Positions 8,674 through 18,696 of a stretch of DNA of 64,000 bases are shown piece after piece (positions within the stretch are counted from its first letter, which is position 1; each line of letters opens with the position of its first letter). The notes below the pieces were generated by a model that was not told the DNA's origin, searched no databases, and saw only the letters and a list, made by a program, of their open reading frames with translations. The position numbers and the translations under genes were made by a program. Source of the DNA: SVEL01 sp045126475 (GTDB taxonomy: Bacteria > Bacillota > Clostridia > Lachnospirales > Lachnospiraceae); the NCBI GenBank assembly GCA_045126475.1, contig JBGVOL010000026.1, positions 1 through 64,000 of the forward strand. Direction: 5' to 3'.

Positions 8674-10293
8674 ATGGCAGTAAAATACGTTTTTGTAACA
8701 GGCGGCGTTGTATCAGGACTTGGCAAAGGAATTACGGCAGCCTCTCTTGGAAGACTGCTTAAAGCCAGAGGATATCAGGTTACAATGCAGAAGTTTGATC
8801 CATATATAAATGTGGACCCCGGAACGATGAACCCCATACAGCACGGAGAAGTCTATGTAACGGATGACGGCACGGAGACGGATCTGGATTTGGGACATTA
8901 TGAAAGATTTATAGATGAAAACCTTGATAAAAATTCAAATGTTACAACAGGAAAGATATACTGGTCTGTTCTTCAGAAGGAGCGCCGGGGTGATTACGGC
9001 GGAGGAACGGTTCAGGTAATTCCTCATATTACTAATGAAATTAAAAGCCGGTTCTATAAGGGAAAAGATGATGAGGATAACCGGATTGCGATTATAGAAG
9101 TCGGTGGTACCGTGGGAGATATAGAGAGCCAGCCGTTCCTTGAGGCCATCAGACAGTTTCAGCATGAAGTAGGACATGAAAATGCCATCCTTATTCATGT
9201 AACATTGATACCTTATCTTAAGGCATCAGGGGAAATTAAAACAAAACCTACACAGCAGAGTGTTAAGGAGCTTCAGGGTATGGGACTCTGGCCGGATGTA
9301 CTTGTGTGCAGAAGTGAGCAGCCGCTTCCAAAGGAAGTTAAAAAGAAGATTGCTCTTTTTTGCAATGTTCCGGAAAATCATGTATTACAGAATCTTGATG
9401 TTGAATATCTTTATGAAGCGCCATTGGCAATGGAGCAGGAGAATCTTGCACAGGTTGTATGTGAGTCACTTAACCTGGCATGTCCTGAGCCGGACCTTTC
9501 TGACTGGAGAGAGATGGTTGACAGCTTAAGACACCCTAAGGCAGAAGTTGAGATTGCAATGGTAGGAAAATATATACAGCTTCATGATGCATATTTAAGC
9601 GTTGTGGAAGCATTGAAGCATGGTGGTATTGCAGCAAGGGCAAGCGTGAAAATACGCTGGATAGATTCCGAGGAGCTGACAAAGGAAAATGCAGGATATA
9701 TTCTGCAGGGAGTTGACGGCATCCTTGTACCGGGCGGTTTCGGCACAAGAGGAACAGAGGGAAAGATTGCGGCAATAGAGTATGCAAGAGAGCAGAAGAT
9801 TCCATTCCTTGGAATATGTCTCGGAATGCAGATGGCGATAGTGGAATTTGCAAGAAATGTATTGGGATATAAGGATGCTCACAGTATTGAGCTTGCTCCT
9901 GATACAACACACCCGGTTATAGCGCTTATGGAAGAACAAAACGGTGTGGTAAATATCGGCGGTACTTTAAGACTTGGTGCATATCCGTGCAGGCTTAAGA
10001 AAGACAGTCTTGCTAACAGACTGTACGGCGAGGAGGAAATAAGTGAGCGCCATCGTCACCGTTATGAAGTAAACAATGATTATAGGGATGAATTGGAGAA
10101 GAACGGAATGACATTATCAGGTTTGTCGCCTGACGGAAGAATTGTAGAAATGATAGAGATTAGTGACCATCCGTATTTTATCGGAACACAGGGTCATCCG
10201 GAGTTTAAGTCAAGGCCGAATAAGGCACATCCGTTATTCAGAGGGCTGATACAGGCAGCAGTCACATACAGAGAACAGGAGGAACAGAAGTAA
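8674..10293 (+). CDS. pyrG: CTP synthase (glutamine hydrolysing)
   Basis: Converts UTP to CTP with ATP and glutamine nitrogen. The 539-aa protein has the N-terminal synthase domain, opening KYVFVTGGVVSGLGKG, and a C-terminal class I glutaminase domain with nucleophile Cys in GICLGMQ and His-Glu in GHPEFKSRP. Start: ATG 8674 has GGAGG (8661-8665) 8 nt upstream; an in-frame ATG at 8659 precedes that site and is rejected. The stop overlaps the gltB start (TAATG), so CTP synthase and glutamate synthase are translationally coupled and share one ANTAR-type leader. That links CTP synthesis to glutamine status. Confidence 0.96.
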   Translation: MAVKYVFVTGGVVSGLGKGITAASLGRLLKARGYQVTMQKFDPYINVDPGTMNPIQHGEVYVTDDGTETDLDLGHYERFIDENLDKNSNVTTGKIYWSVLQKERRGDYGGGTVQVIPHITNEIKSRFYKGKDDEDNRIAIIEVGGTVGDIESQPFLEAIRQFQHEVGHENAILIHVTLIPYLKASGEIKTKPTQQSVKELQGMGLWPDVLVCRSEQPLPKEVKKKIALFCNVPENHVLQNLDVEYLYEAPLAMEQENLAQVVCESLNLACPEPDLSDWREMVDSLRHPKAEVEIAMVGKYIQLHDAYLSVVEALKHGGIAARASVKIRWIDSEELTKENAGYILQGVDGILVPGGFGTRGTEGKIAAIEYAREQKIPFLGICLGMQMAIVEFARNVLGYKDAHSIELAPDTTHPVIALMEEQNGVVNIGGTLRLGAYPCRLKKDSLANRLYGEEEISERHRHRYEVNNDYRDELEKNGMTLSGLSPDGRIVEMIEISDHPYFIGTQGHPEFKSRPNKAHPLFRGLIQAAVTYREQEEQK

Positions 10294-13200
10294 TGAGTGA
10301 AAATCAGGGATTATACAGACAACAGTTTGAGCATGAGAACTGCGGAATCGGAGCAGTAGTAAACAGCAAAGGCATAAAGTCTCATAAGACAGTTGAGAAT
10401 GCACTTCATATAGTTGAGAATCTTGAGCACAGAGCAGGAAAGGATGCAGAGGGAAAGACCGGTGACGGTGTAGGTATCCTTTTGCAGATTTGCCACAGCT
10501 TCTTTGAGAGAGAATGTGCAAAGCTCGGTTTTGCAATCGGAAAAGAGAGAGAGTACGGTATTGCTCAGGTTTTCTTTCCAAGTGATGAGCTTAAGTTCAA
10601 GCAGGCAAAGAAGATGTTTGAAATCATTGTAGACAAGGAAGGTCTTGAAATATTAGGTTACAGAGAGGTTCCTGTATTTGACAATGTTTTGGGAAGCAAG
10701 GCAAGAGAATGTATGCCTCACATTGTACAGATATTTATAAAGAAGCCTTTAAATGTGGAGAAGGGACTTGAGTTTGACAGAAAGCTCTACATTGCCAGAA
10801 GAGAATTTGAACAGAGTAACGACAATACATATGTGGTATCAATGTCAAGCAGAACCATAGTATACAAGGGTATGTTCCTTGTAGGACAGTTAAGGACATT
10901 TTATGCAGATTTGCAGGATAAGGCATATGAGTCGGCAATTGCACTTGTACATTCAAGATTCAGTACAAATACAAATCCAAGCTGGGAGAGAGCTCATCCA
11001 AACCGTTTTATCGTTCATAACGGTGAGATTAACACAATCCGCGGTAACGCAGATAAGATGCTTGCCCGTGAGGAGACAATGAAATCTGAGCTTTTGGAGG
11101 GCGAGCTTCACAAGATTCTGCCTGTTGTAGATACAAAGGGTTCGGATTCCGCAATGCTTGATAACACACTTGAGTTCCTTGTAATGAGCGGAATGGAGCT
11201 TCCTCTTGCCGTTATGATTACAATTCCGGAGCCATGGAGCAACAACAAGACTCTCAGTGATGACGAGAGAGATTTCTATCAGTATTATGCAACAATGATG
11301 GAGCCATGGGACGGACCGGCATCAATCGTTTTCTCAGACGGTGATTTAGTCGGTGCAGTTCTTGACAGAAACGGACTTCGTCCTTCAAGATATTATGTAT
11401 TAAAGAACGGTGATGTAATTCTTGCATCAGAGGTGGGTGTACTGGAGCTTCCTGAGGAGGAAATAGTATTAAAGGAGCGTCTCCATCCAGGTAAAATGCT
11501 CCTTGTAGATACAACTAAGGGCAAGATTTACAATGATGACGAAGTAAAGGAAATGTATATAACAAAGCAGCCGTACGGTGAGTGGCTTGACAGCAATCTT
11601 GTTGAACTTAGGGATTTAAAGATTCCTAACAAGAGAGTGGAAAGCTATGACGATACACAGAGAAAGCAGCTTCAGAAGGCCTTTGGTTACACATATGAGG
11701 AGTACAAAAACTCCATAAGAAATATGGCTATAAACGGAAGTGAGGCAATTGCCGCAATGGGAACAGATATACCACTTGCCGCATTGTCAGAACATGAGCC
11801 GCCTCTGTTTGACTATTTCAAGCAGCTTTTCGCACAGGTAACAAATCCACCTATTGATGCCATAAGAGAGGAGATTGTCACAAGTACAACCATTTATGTT
11901 GGCAAGAAGGGAAATCTCTTAGAGGAGAAGGCAGAGAACTGTCAGGTATTAAAAATTCATAATCCGATACTTACAAATACGGATATGCTTAAAATAAAGG
12001 AAATGAAGCGTGAGGGCTTTAAGGTTTCCGTTGTGCCGATTACTTATTATAAGAGCACAAAGCTTGAGAGGGCAATCGACAGACTTTTCGTGGAGGTTGA
12101 CAAGGCATACAGTGACGGAGCAAATATTCTTGTGCTTTCAGACAGAGGAGTTGATGAGAATCATGTGCCTATGCCGTCATTGCTTGCCGTATCTGCGGTT
12201 CACCAGCATCTTGTAAGAACAAAGAAGCAGACTTCACTTGCTCTTATTCTTGAGTCGGGAGAGCCGAGAGAGGTTCATCATTTTGCAACACTTCTCGGTT
12301 ACGGTGCATGTGCGGTAAATCCTTATCTTGCACAGGATACAATTCAGGAGCTTATAGATGCGCACCTCATTGACAAGGATTACAATGCAGCTGTAAATGA
12401 TTATAACAGCGCAATAATTCACGGCATTGTAAAGATTGCTTCAAAGATGGGTATATCAACCATTCAGTCATATCAGGGTGCAAAGATATTTGAGGCTATC
12501 GGCATTTCTGAGGAAGTTGTCGACAAATATTTCTCAGGTACAGTCAGCAGAGTCGGCGGTATCAATATGGAGGATATTGAGAGACAGGTGGAGAGCAGAC
12601 ATTCAAAGGCATTTGACCCACTTGGGCTTGAGACAGACTTCAGCCTTGACAGCGTAGGTAAGCATAAGAGAAGAAGCGGTGGTGAGGAGCACAGATATAA
12701 TCCTCAGACTATTCATGCATTACAGCAGTCGACATGGACAGGAGATTATAACCTGTTTAAGCAGTATACTGCCATGGTTGACGGTGAGCAGTGCGGATAT
12801 TTAAGAAGCCTTATGGATTTCAATTATCCAAAGGAGGGAATATCTATTGATGAGGTTGAAAGCGTCGATGAGATTGTAAAGAGATTTAAGACAGGTGCCA
12901 TGTCTTACGGCTCTATTTCAAGAGAGGCACATGAAACTCTTGCAATAGCCATGAATCATCTTCATGGAAAGTCAAATACAGGTGAAGGCGGCGAGAGTGA
13001 CGACAGACTGGACTCAGCAGGAAGTGACGAGGACAGATGTTCGGCAATCAAGCAGGTTGCATCAGGAAGATTTGGTGTCACAAGCAGATATCTTGTAAGC
13101 GCAAAGGAGATTCAGATAAAGATGGCACAGGGCGCAAAACCTGGCGAGGGCGGACACCTTCCTGCAAAGAAGGTTTACCCATGGGTTGCAAAGACAAGAC

Positions 13201-14837
13201 ATTCAACACCGGGTGTAAGTCTGATTTCACCTCCACCACATCACGATATATATTCTATTGAAGATTTGGCACAGCTTATTTATGACTTAAAGAATGCCAA
13301 CAAGTATGCGGATATTTCCGTAAAGCTTGTATCTGAGGCAGGTGTAGGAACAATTGCGGCAGGTGTTGCAAAGGCAGGAGCGCAGACAGTTCTTATCTCA
13401 GGCTATGACGGCGGTACAGGTGCGGCACCTGAAAGCTCAATCCACAACGCAGGTCTTCCTTGGGAGCTTGGTCTTGCTGAGACACATCAGACACTTATCA
13501 AGAACGGTCTTAGAAACAGAGTACGCATTGAGACAGACGGAAAGCTTATGAGCGGAAGAGATGTTGCAATGGCAGCACTTCTCGGCGCAGAGGAATTCGG
13601 CTTTGCCACAGCTCCACTTGTAACAATGGGCTGTGTAATGATGAGAGTATGTAATCTTGATACATGTCCTGTAGGTGTGGCTACACAGAACCCTGAACTT
13701 AGAAAGAGATTTAAGGGTAAGCCGGAATATGTTGAAAACTTTATGAGATTTATTGCACAGGAGCTTCGTGAGTATATGGCTCGTCTGGGTGTTCATACAA
13801 TCGACGAGATGGTTGGAAGAACTGACCTTTTAAAGGTAAAGGAAAATGCAAAGTCTGCCATGGCAGATAAGATGGACCTTAGCCAGATTCTCACAAATCC
13901 ATATGCAGGAGACGGCGAGTGCGTAACATATCAGCCGGAGCAGAGCTACGATTTCGGTCTTGAGAATACTCTTGATGAGAAGGTTTTATTGAAGGAGCTT
14001 TCATCAGCAGTGAAGAAGGGAACAAAGGCTTCTATTGATGTGAAGGTCGGAAATACTGACAGAACCTTTGGTACAATTCTCGGTGCTGAGATTACAAGAA
14101 ATCACAAGGACGGACTTCCTGATGATACAATCACAATCAATTGTACAGGAGCAGGCGGACAGAGCTTTGGAGCATTTATTCCAAAGGGTCTTACAATCAA
14201 TCTCTGCGGTGATACAAATGATTACTACGGAAAAGGACTTTCAGGCGGAAAGCTTGTTGTATATCCTCCGAAGAACAGAGGCTACAAGGCAAGTGAGAAT
14301 ATTATTGCAGGAAATGTTGCATTATATGGTGCGACAAGCGGTAAGGTATTCATCAACGGTATTGCAGGTGAGAGATTTGCCGTAAGAAATTCAGGTGCTT
14401 ACGCTGTAGTAGAGGGCGTAGGAGAGCATGGCTGTGAGTATATGACAGGCGGCAGGGTTGTTGTACTTGGAAGAACAGGAAAGAACTTTGCAGCCGGCAT
14501 GAGCGGAGGTATTGCTTATGTTCTTGACGAGGACAGCCACCTTTACAGAAACCTTAATAAGGAAATGATTTCTATCGAAAAGGTAGAGAGCAAATACGAT
14601 ATTATGGAGCTTAAGGAGATGATAGCCGAGCATGTTGAGGCTACGGGCTCAGAGAGAGGAAAGCAGGTTCTTGATGCATTCGATGAGTATCTTCCTAAGT
14701 TTAAGAAGATTATTCCAAATGATTATAAGAAGATGATTGCCCTTTCTGCAAAGTTTGAGGAGAAGGGCATGGACAGTGAACAGGCACAGATGGAGGCATT
14801 CTATGAGAGCTTCCAGATGAAAGGAACGGAGGTGTAG
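10293..14837 (+). CDS. gltB: Glutamate synthase large subunit
   Basis: The GOGAT alpha subunit, 1514 aa, full length. It moves the glutamine amide to 2-oxoglutarate to give two glutamates. In order: class II glutaminase domain with Cys17 (ENCGIGAVV) as nucleophile after propeptide removal; central domain; FMN-binding synthase domain (GEGGESDD, KPGEGGHLPAKKV, GYDGGTGAAP); 3Fe-4S cysteines 1114, 1120 and 1125 in CVMMRVCNLDTC; and the C-terminal Gly-rich beta-helix. ATG 10293 overlaps the pyrG stop by one base, with AGGAGG at 10277-10282. It pairs with gltD immediately downstream. Confidence 0.97.
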   Translation: MSENQGLYRQQFEHENCGIGAVVNSKGIKSHKTVENALHIVENLEHRAGKDAEGKTGDGVGILLQICHSFFERECAKLGFAIGKEREYGIAQVFFPSDELKFKQAKKMFEIIVDKEGLEILGYREVPVFDNVLGSKARECMPHIVQIFIKKPLNVEKGLEFDRKLYIARREFEQSNDNTYVVSMSSRTIVYKGMFLVGQLRTFYADLQDKAYESAIALVHSRFSTNTNPSWERAHPNRFIVHNGEINTIRGNADKMLAREETMKSELLEGELHKILPVVDTKGSDSAMLDNTLEFLVMSGMELPLAVMITIPEPWSNNKTLSDDERDFYQYYATMMEPWDGPASIVFSDGDLVGAVLDRNGLRPSRYYVLKNGDVILASEVGVLELPEEEIVLKERLHPGKMLLVDTTKGKIYNDDEVKEMYITKQPYGEWLDSNLVELRDLKIPNKRVESYDDTQRKQLQKAFGYTYEEYKNSIRNMAINGSEAIAAMGTDIPLAALSEHEPPLFDYFKQLFAQVTNPPIDAIREEIVTSTTIYVGKKGNLLEEKAENCQVLKIHNPILTNTDMLKIKEMKREGFKVSVVPITYYKSTKLERAIDRLFVEVDKAYSDGANILVLSDRGVDENHVPMPSLLAVSAVHQHLVRTKKQTSLALILESGEPREVHHFATLLGYGACAVNPYLAQDTIQELIDAHLIDKDYNAAVNDYNSAIIHGIVKIASKMGISTIQSYQGAKIFEAIGISEEVVDKYFSGTVSRVGGINMEDIERQVESRHSKAFDPLGLETDFSLDSVGKHKRRSGGEEHRYNPQTIHALQQSTWTGDYNLFKQYTAMVDGEQCGYLRSLMDFNYPKEGISIDEVESVDEIVKRFKTGAMSYGSISREAHETLAIAMNHLHGKSNTGEGGESDDRLDSAGSDEDRCSAIKQVASGRFGVTSRYLVSAKEIQIKMAQGAKPGEGGHLPAKKVYPWVAKTRHSTPGVSLISPPPHHDIYSIEDLAQLIYDLKNANKYADISVKLVSEAGVGTIAAGVAKAGAQTVLISGYDGGTGAAPESSIHNAGLPWELGLAETHQTLIKNGLRNRVRIETDGKLMSGRDVAMAALLGAEEFGFATAPLVTMGCVMMRVCNLDTCPVGVATQNPELRKRFKGKPEYVENFMRFIAQELREYMARLGVHTIDEMVGRTDLLKVKENAKSAMADKMDLSQILTNPYAGDGECVTYQPEQSYDFGLENTLDEKVLLKELSSAVKKGTKASIDVKVGNTDRTFGTILGAEITRNHKDGLPDDTITINCTGAGGQSFGAFIPKGLTINLCGDTNDYYGKGLSGGKLVVYPPKNRGYKASENIIAGNVALYGATSGKVFINGIAGERFAVRNSGAYAVVEGVGEHGCEYMTGGRVVVLGRTGKNFAAGMSGGIAYVLDEDSHLYRNLNKEMISIEKVESKYDIMELKEMIAEHVEATGSERGKQVLDAFDEYLPKFKKIIPNDYKKMIALSAKFEEKGMDSEQAQMEAFYESFQMKGTEV

Positions 14838-14841
14838 GAAG

Positions 14842-16329
14842 ATGGGAAAAGCAACAGGATTTTTAGAGTACGAGAGAAAGACTGCGGCAGCAGAACAGCC
14901 TTTAGAGAGAATAAAGCATTTCAATGAATTCCATACACCGCTGTCATTGGAGGAACAGCAGAAGCAGGGCGCCCGCTGTATGGAGTGCGGCGTGCCGTTC
15001 TGCCAGAGCGGTGATATGATTGCCGGTATGGCTTCAGGCTGTCCGCTTCACAATCTTGTACCGGAGACAAATGAGCTTGTGTACAGCGGAAACTGGAAGC
15101 ATGCTTATGAGAGACTTACAAAGACTCATTGTTTCCCTGAGTTTACATGCCGTGTGTGTCCTGCACTTTGTGAGGCTGCATGTACATGTAATATAAACGG
15201 TAAGCCGGTGGCTACTAAGGAAAATGAGAGAGCCATCATTGAGACTGCATATAAGAATGGCTGGGTTCAGGCAAAGCCGCCGAAGGTAAGAACAGGAAAG
15301 ACAGTTGCCGTAGTCGGAAGCGGCCCGGCAGGTCTTGCTGCAGCTTACTGGCTTAACAGAAGAGGCCACAATGTAACTGTATTTGAGAGACATGACAGAG
15401 TGGGAGGACTTCTCCGCTACGGTATACCTAACATGAAGCTTGAGAAAAGTGTCATAGACAGAAGAATAGCTCTCATGGAGGAGGAAGGTGTAGTCTTTAA
15501 GACAGGAATTAATGTTGGAAAGGACATTACGGCAAAGGAACTGACATCACAGTTTGACAGGGTAATCCTTGCCTGTGGTGCTTCAAATCCGAGAGATATA
15601 AATGTTCCGGGAAGGGACAGCGGAAACATTTATTTTGCAGTTGATTACCTTACCTCTGTAACAAAGAGTCTTCTTGACTCTGAGTTCAAGGACGGAAAGG
15701 CAATTTCGGCAAACGGTAAACACGTACTTGTAATCGGTGGCGGTGACACAGGTAATGACTGTGTGGGAACTGCAATTCGTCAGGGCGCAAAGTCGGTTAC
15801 ACAGCTTGAGATGATGCCAAAGCCGCCTGTGTGCAGGGCTGAGTCAAATCCATGGCCACAGTGGCCGAAGGTCTTAAAGACTGATTACGGTCAGGAGGAG
15901 GCTATCGCTGTATTTGGCAGTGACCCAAGAATTTACCAGACTACCGTTAAGGAGTTTGTAAAGGACAAGAGCGGTAAGGTAAAGAAGGCTGTCATCGTAA
16001 ACCTTGAGCCGAAGAAGGACGAGAAGACAGGCAGAATGATGATGGTTCCTGTAGAGGGAAGCGAGAAGACCATTAATGCCGAGCTTGTTCTCATCGCTGC
16101 AGGCTTCCTTGGAAGTGAGAAGTATGTAACTGATGATTTCAAGGTTGCACTTGACGGCAGAACAAATGTGGAAACTGCAAAGGACAGCTACGAGACAAGC
16201 GTCAAAAATATATTTACCGCAGGTGATATGCACAGGGGACAGTCCCTGGTTGTATGGGCTATACAGGAAGGAAGAAGTGTGGCCAAGGCGGTGGATGAAT
16301 CGCTGATGAAGTATAGTAATTTGATGTAG
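14842..16329 (+). CDS. gltD: Glutamate synthase small subunit
   Basis: The 495-aa beta subunit. It oxidises NAD(P)H through FAD and passes electrons to GltB through Fe-S clusters. The N-terminal Cys-rich domain (RCMECGVPFC, GCPLHN, CRVCPALCEAACTC) binds two 4Fe-4S clusters. A first Rossmann fold, VVGSGPAGLAAAYWLNRRGH, binds FAD; a second, VIGGGDTGNDCVGTAIRQG, binds NADPH; the C-terminal GDMHRGQSLVVWAI closes the FAD site. It starts 4 nt after gltB, with GGAGG at 14828-14832. The stop is followed directly by a repeat element (16330) and then the operon terminator. Confidence 0.96.
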   Translation: MGKATGFLEYERKTAAAEQPLERIKHFNEFHTPLSLEEQQKQGARCMECGVPFCQSGDMIAGMASGCPLHNLVPETNELVYSGNWKHAYERLTKTHCFPEFTCRVCPALCEAACTCNINGKPVATKENERAIIETAYKNGWVQAKPPKVRTGKTVAVVGSGPAGLAAAYWLNRRGHNVTVFERHDRVGGLLRYGIPNMKLEKSVIDRRIALMEEEGVVFKTGINVGKDITAKELTSQFDRVILACGASNPRDINVPGRDSGNIYFAVDYLTSVTKSLLDSEFKDGKAISANGKHVLVIGGGDTGNDCVGTAIRQGAKSVTQLEMMPKPPVCRAESNPWPQWPKVLKTDYGQEEAIAVFGSDPRIYQTTVKEFVKDKSGKVKKAVIVNLEPKKDEKTGRMMMVPVEGSEKTINAELVLIAAGFLGSEKYVTDDFKVALDGRTNVETAKDSYETSVKNIFTAGDMHRGQSLVVWAIQEGRSVAKAVDESLMKYSNLM

Positions 16330-16392
16330 TGGCGCCAGCCGCATAGCGGATGGGTTTTACAAATGCAGGCGGAAGGTCTGTGAATAGTATGC
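16330..16392 (-). repeat. Partial copy of the 28.3-kb MITE-like element
   Basis: These 63 bases, starting right after the gltD stop, closely match one end of the element at 28282-28477 in inverted orientation. They share CGCATAGCGGATGGGTTTTA, then AATGCAGG, then the terminal CTGTGAATAGTA. The other end and the central hairpin are missing, so this is a solitary end. Strand is given relative to the longer copy. Confidence 0.65.
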
Positions 16393-16408
16393 TCATATAA
16401 TTGCAAAG

Positions 16409-16453
16409 AGAAAAAGCATGTTTTATCAAATACTTGATGAAATATGCTTTTTT
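16409..16453 (+). terminator. Terminator of pyrG-gltB-gltD
   Basis: AAAAAGCATGTTTTATCAA pairs with TTGATGAAATATGCTTTTT around a three-base loop, ending in a T-run at 16448-16453. It lies 80 nt after the gltD stop. Confidence 0.8.
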
Positions 16454-16513
16454 AATTATAATAATAAAAGGTTTATAAATATCAGATGATGAAGGAAACT
16501 GTCGCTTTCTTTT

Positions 16514-16618
16514 AAGAAAAGCGGCGATAAAAAAATAACTAAAAAGACACAAATGCAGTATGACAAAATTCTTGAATTTATGGAAGATGGAAAAGAGTAT
16601 GGATTCATAAAGAGATAG
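16514..16618 (+). other. Short open remnant before 16627
   Basis: An open frame with no clear start reads KKSGDKKITKKTQMQYDKI and continues to a stop at 16616-16618; the only in-frame ATG (16553) would give 21 residues. The charged, well-formed peptide suggests the decayed C-terminus of an older gene, perhaps cut when the neighbouring repeat arrived. A hairpin at about 16501-16526 overlaps it. The function is unknown. Confidence 0.25.
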
Positions 16619-16626
16619 GAGGACAT

Positions 16627-17643
16627 ATGAGAAAAGAGGCATCTGTAGAACAATGGAAAGTATTATATGAGGCAGCAACACGCATTAAGGAACTGAAACC
16701 ATGGGAAAAGTTCTGGGATATGGATTTAATCGGCATCAGATATGGAACTGAAGAGGATATAGTTTTCTTCAGTATACTGGGACGAGGCGGAGATTGTTAT
16801 GGAATATCCGTCTATGAAGGATACGAGGGATTGAATAGTTTCCTCATGATTACCATGCAGGAGAGTCTGAATCTGGCTTCGGAATATGTAATGTTTAATC
16901 AAAGAACGCTTACCTGTTATTGGGGAAATCGTGATGAATTGTCACAGAAACAAAGAAAAATTATTAAGGATTTGGGATATACATACCGTGGAAAAAATCA
17001 ATGGCTGTATTTTATGTCCTTTGAGCCGGGATATTATCCATACAATATGGATGAGGAAGAAGTATTGCGCATGAGTGAATATTTGCAGGATTTGGAACTG
17101 GCACTGCGTTATTATGATGAAAAAGACATGCATGTTGATTTTGAAACAGGAAACATGTTTCTGTTTTCGTTTGATAAGGATAAACAAACATGGAGTTTTG
17201 GTGAAGAGCCACTGCCTTTTACAGCGTTTAAATTCGGAAATTTACTTATTACAGATAAAGAGTTACTTTCAGACCTGGCGAAAGTTCCGAAATGCAATGC
17301 TGTTTTGGAGGCAGATGTATCTGTGTTGGGCGCATCTGTTTCGGATAAAAAATATGATCGTCCCGCAAATCCGGCACTGTCATTATTAGGTGATGCGAAT
17401 ACAGGAACTATCATCAAGTTTGAAATGTTGGAACCGGAGGACGACGCGATAGCAATGCTGGCGGAAATACTGGTTGGTTTTATATTTCAATTTGGAGCAC
17501 CGAAGGAGGTAAGGGTGTCTAATGTAATTGTTGAAGCCGGACTTGAACAAATATGTAATGTGTGTGGAGTTAAGCTTCGCAGAGTAAAAAGATTGCAGGG
17601 ATTGGATGAATTTAAACAAAGCATACATAGATTTAGTTTATAA
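16627..17643 (+). CDS. Conserved hypothetical protein (DUF6930/DUF7309-like)
   Basis: A 338-aa soluble protein with no signal peptide or membrane segment. It opens with a WKVLYEAATRIKELKPWEKFWDMD region and a SILGRGGDCYGISVYEGYEG strand pattern. These resemble the uncharacterised Clostridial/Bacillus families I know as DUF7309 and DUF6930, but I recall this from pattern only. The C-terminal part (about 220-330) contains VRVSNVIVEAGLEQICNVCG. AGGAGG just before ATG 16627 supports the start. It is not obviously in an operon; the next gene begins 104 nt on. No function can be assigned. Confidence 0.7.
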   Translation: MRKEASVEQWKVLYEAATRIKELKPWEKFWDMDLIGIRYGTEEDIVFFSILGRGGDCYGISVYEGYEGLNSFLMITMQESLNLASEYVMFNQRTLTCYWGNRDELSQKQRKIIKDLGYTYRGKNQWLYFMSFEPGYYPYNMDEEEVLRMSEYLQDLELALRYYDEKDMHVDFETGNMFLFSFDKDKQTWSFGEEPLPFTAFKFGNLLITDKELLSDLAKVPKCNAVLEADVSVLGASVSDKKYDRPANPALSLLGDANTGTIIKFEMLEPEDDAIAMLAEILVGFIFQFGAPKEVRVSNVIVEAGLEQICNVCGVKLRRVKRLQGLDEFKQSIHRFSL

Positions 17644-17747
17644 TAGCTACAAATATGAGTAGGAATAACGTATTTTTTGCGAAAACATATTTTGAAATGC
17701 AAAATATGGCATAAGCCGGATAGAACTCATATTTCGCGGGGGTACAA

Positions 17748-18650
17748 ATGAATAAGAAAATAGTTGAAAAAACATTAATCGAAAAAGGGTGGTCACACGA
17801 CAAGAAGTACTGTGTCACCGATGAAAAAGGGAAAAAGTATCTGCTTCGTATTTCACCTATGGAAGAGCTTGAAAGTAAAAAAGCAGAATTTAAAAACATG
17901 AAGCAGGTTTATAAATTGGGTATTCCTATGTGTGAACCAATAGAATTCGGCACATGTGAAGAAGGTGTATATTCGCTGCAAGGCTGGATTGAGGGTCAGG
18001 ACGCAGAAGAAGTTATCCCGACGCTTTCGGACAAACAGGCGTATGCTTATGGACTAAAAGCGGGGGAAATTCTTAAGAAGATTCACTCTATTCCCGCACC
18101 GGAAAATGTGGAGGATTGGGAAATATTTTTTAATCGAAAAATAGACAGAAAAATTGAGATGTATAATAAGTGCCAATTGAAATATGAAAATGGTGAGGCA
18201 TTTATTAATCATATAGAGGCAAATCGCCATTTGCTGAAAAATCGTCCGCAAACTTATCAGCACGGAGATTATCATATTGGGAATCTGATGATTGATAATA
18301 AAGGGAATCTGGTAGTGATTGATTTTAACAGAAATGATTATGGAGATCCCTGGGAAGAATTTAACCGAATTGTCTGGTGTGCTCAAGTCTCGCCTTTATT
18401 TGCAACAGGAATGGTTGATGGCTATTTTGACGGTAATGTACCGATGGATTTTTGGAATCTGCTTGCACTGTATATTTCCAGCAATACATTGTCGTCATTG
18501 CCATGGGCAGTTCCCTTTGGACAGCGCCAGATTGATGTGATGGTTAATCAGGCAAACGACATTTTGCAATGGTATGATGGAATGAGGAATCCGGTACCTA
18601 ACTGGTATGATACAGGGGGACGCTCCTTGATACAGGGGGACGCTTCCTGA
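17748..18650 (+). CDS. APH/choline-kinase-fold phosphotransferase
   Basis: A 300-aa member of the aminoglycoside phosphotransferase/choline kinase superfamily. The Brenner-type catalytic loop HGDYHIGNLM and the metal-binding IDFNRNDYGDPWEEF are present; the N-lobe has the Lys-containing KKYLLRISP strand and a possible ligand Glu in ESKKAEF. It probably phosphorylates a small hydroxylated molecule; drug resistance should not be assumed. The last 13-14 codons (TGGRSLIQGDAS) are encoded by a 20-bp tandem repeat at 18608-18688, so the original C-terminus appears to have been replaced. Only a G-rich stretch precedes ATG 17748. An imperfect 10-bp inverted repeat (17651-17660 with 17725-17734) lies upstream. 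Confidence 0.8.
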   Translation: MNKKIVEKTLIEKGWSHDKKYCVTDEKGKKYLLRISPMEELESKKAEFKNMKQVYKLGIPMCEPIEFGTCEEGVYSLQGWIEGQDAEEVIPTLSDKQAYAYGLKAGEILKKIHSIPAPENVEDWEIFFNRKIDRKIEMYNKCQLKYENGEAFINHIEANRHLLKNRPQTYQHGDYHIGNLMIDNKGNLVVIDFNRNDYGDPWEEFNRIVWCAQVSPLFATGMVDGYFDGNVPMDFWNLLALYISSNTLSSLPWAVPFGQRQIDVMVNQANDILQWYDGMRNPVPNWYDTGGRSLIQGDAS

Positions 18651-18688
18651 TACAGGGGGACGCTTCCTGATACGGAAGAACCGTCCCC
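18608..18688 (+). repeat. 20-bp tandem repeat ending in a GGGGACG hairpin
   Basis: Three units of TGATACAGGGGGACGCTTCC-type sequence (starts 18608, 18628, 18648) are followed by TGATACGGAAGAACCGTCCCC-type sequence. The last unit folds: GGGGACG/CGTCCCC and CTTCC/GGAAG with an AAC bulge. The same element, with small changes, lies at 22104-22184. It resembles the dispersed GGGGACGGTTCT families seen in many Clostridia, sometimes linked to REP-type transposases. It supplies the 3' end and stop of the upstream gene. Confidence 0.8.
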
Positions 18689-18696
18689 AAAAAGTA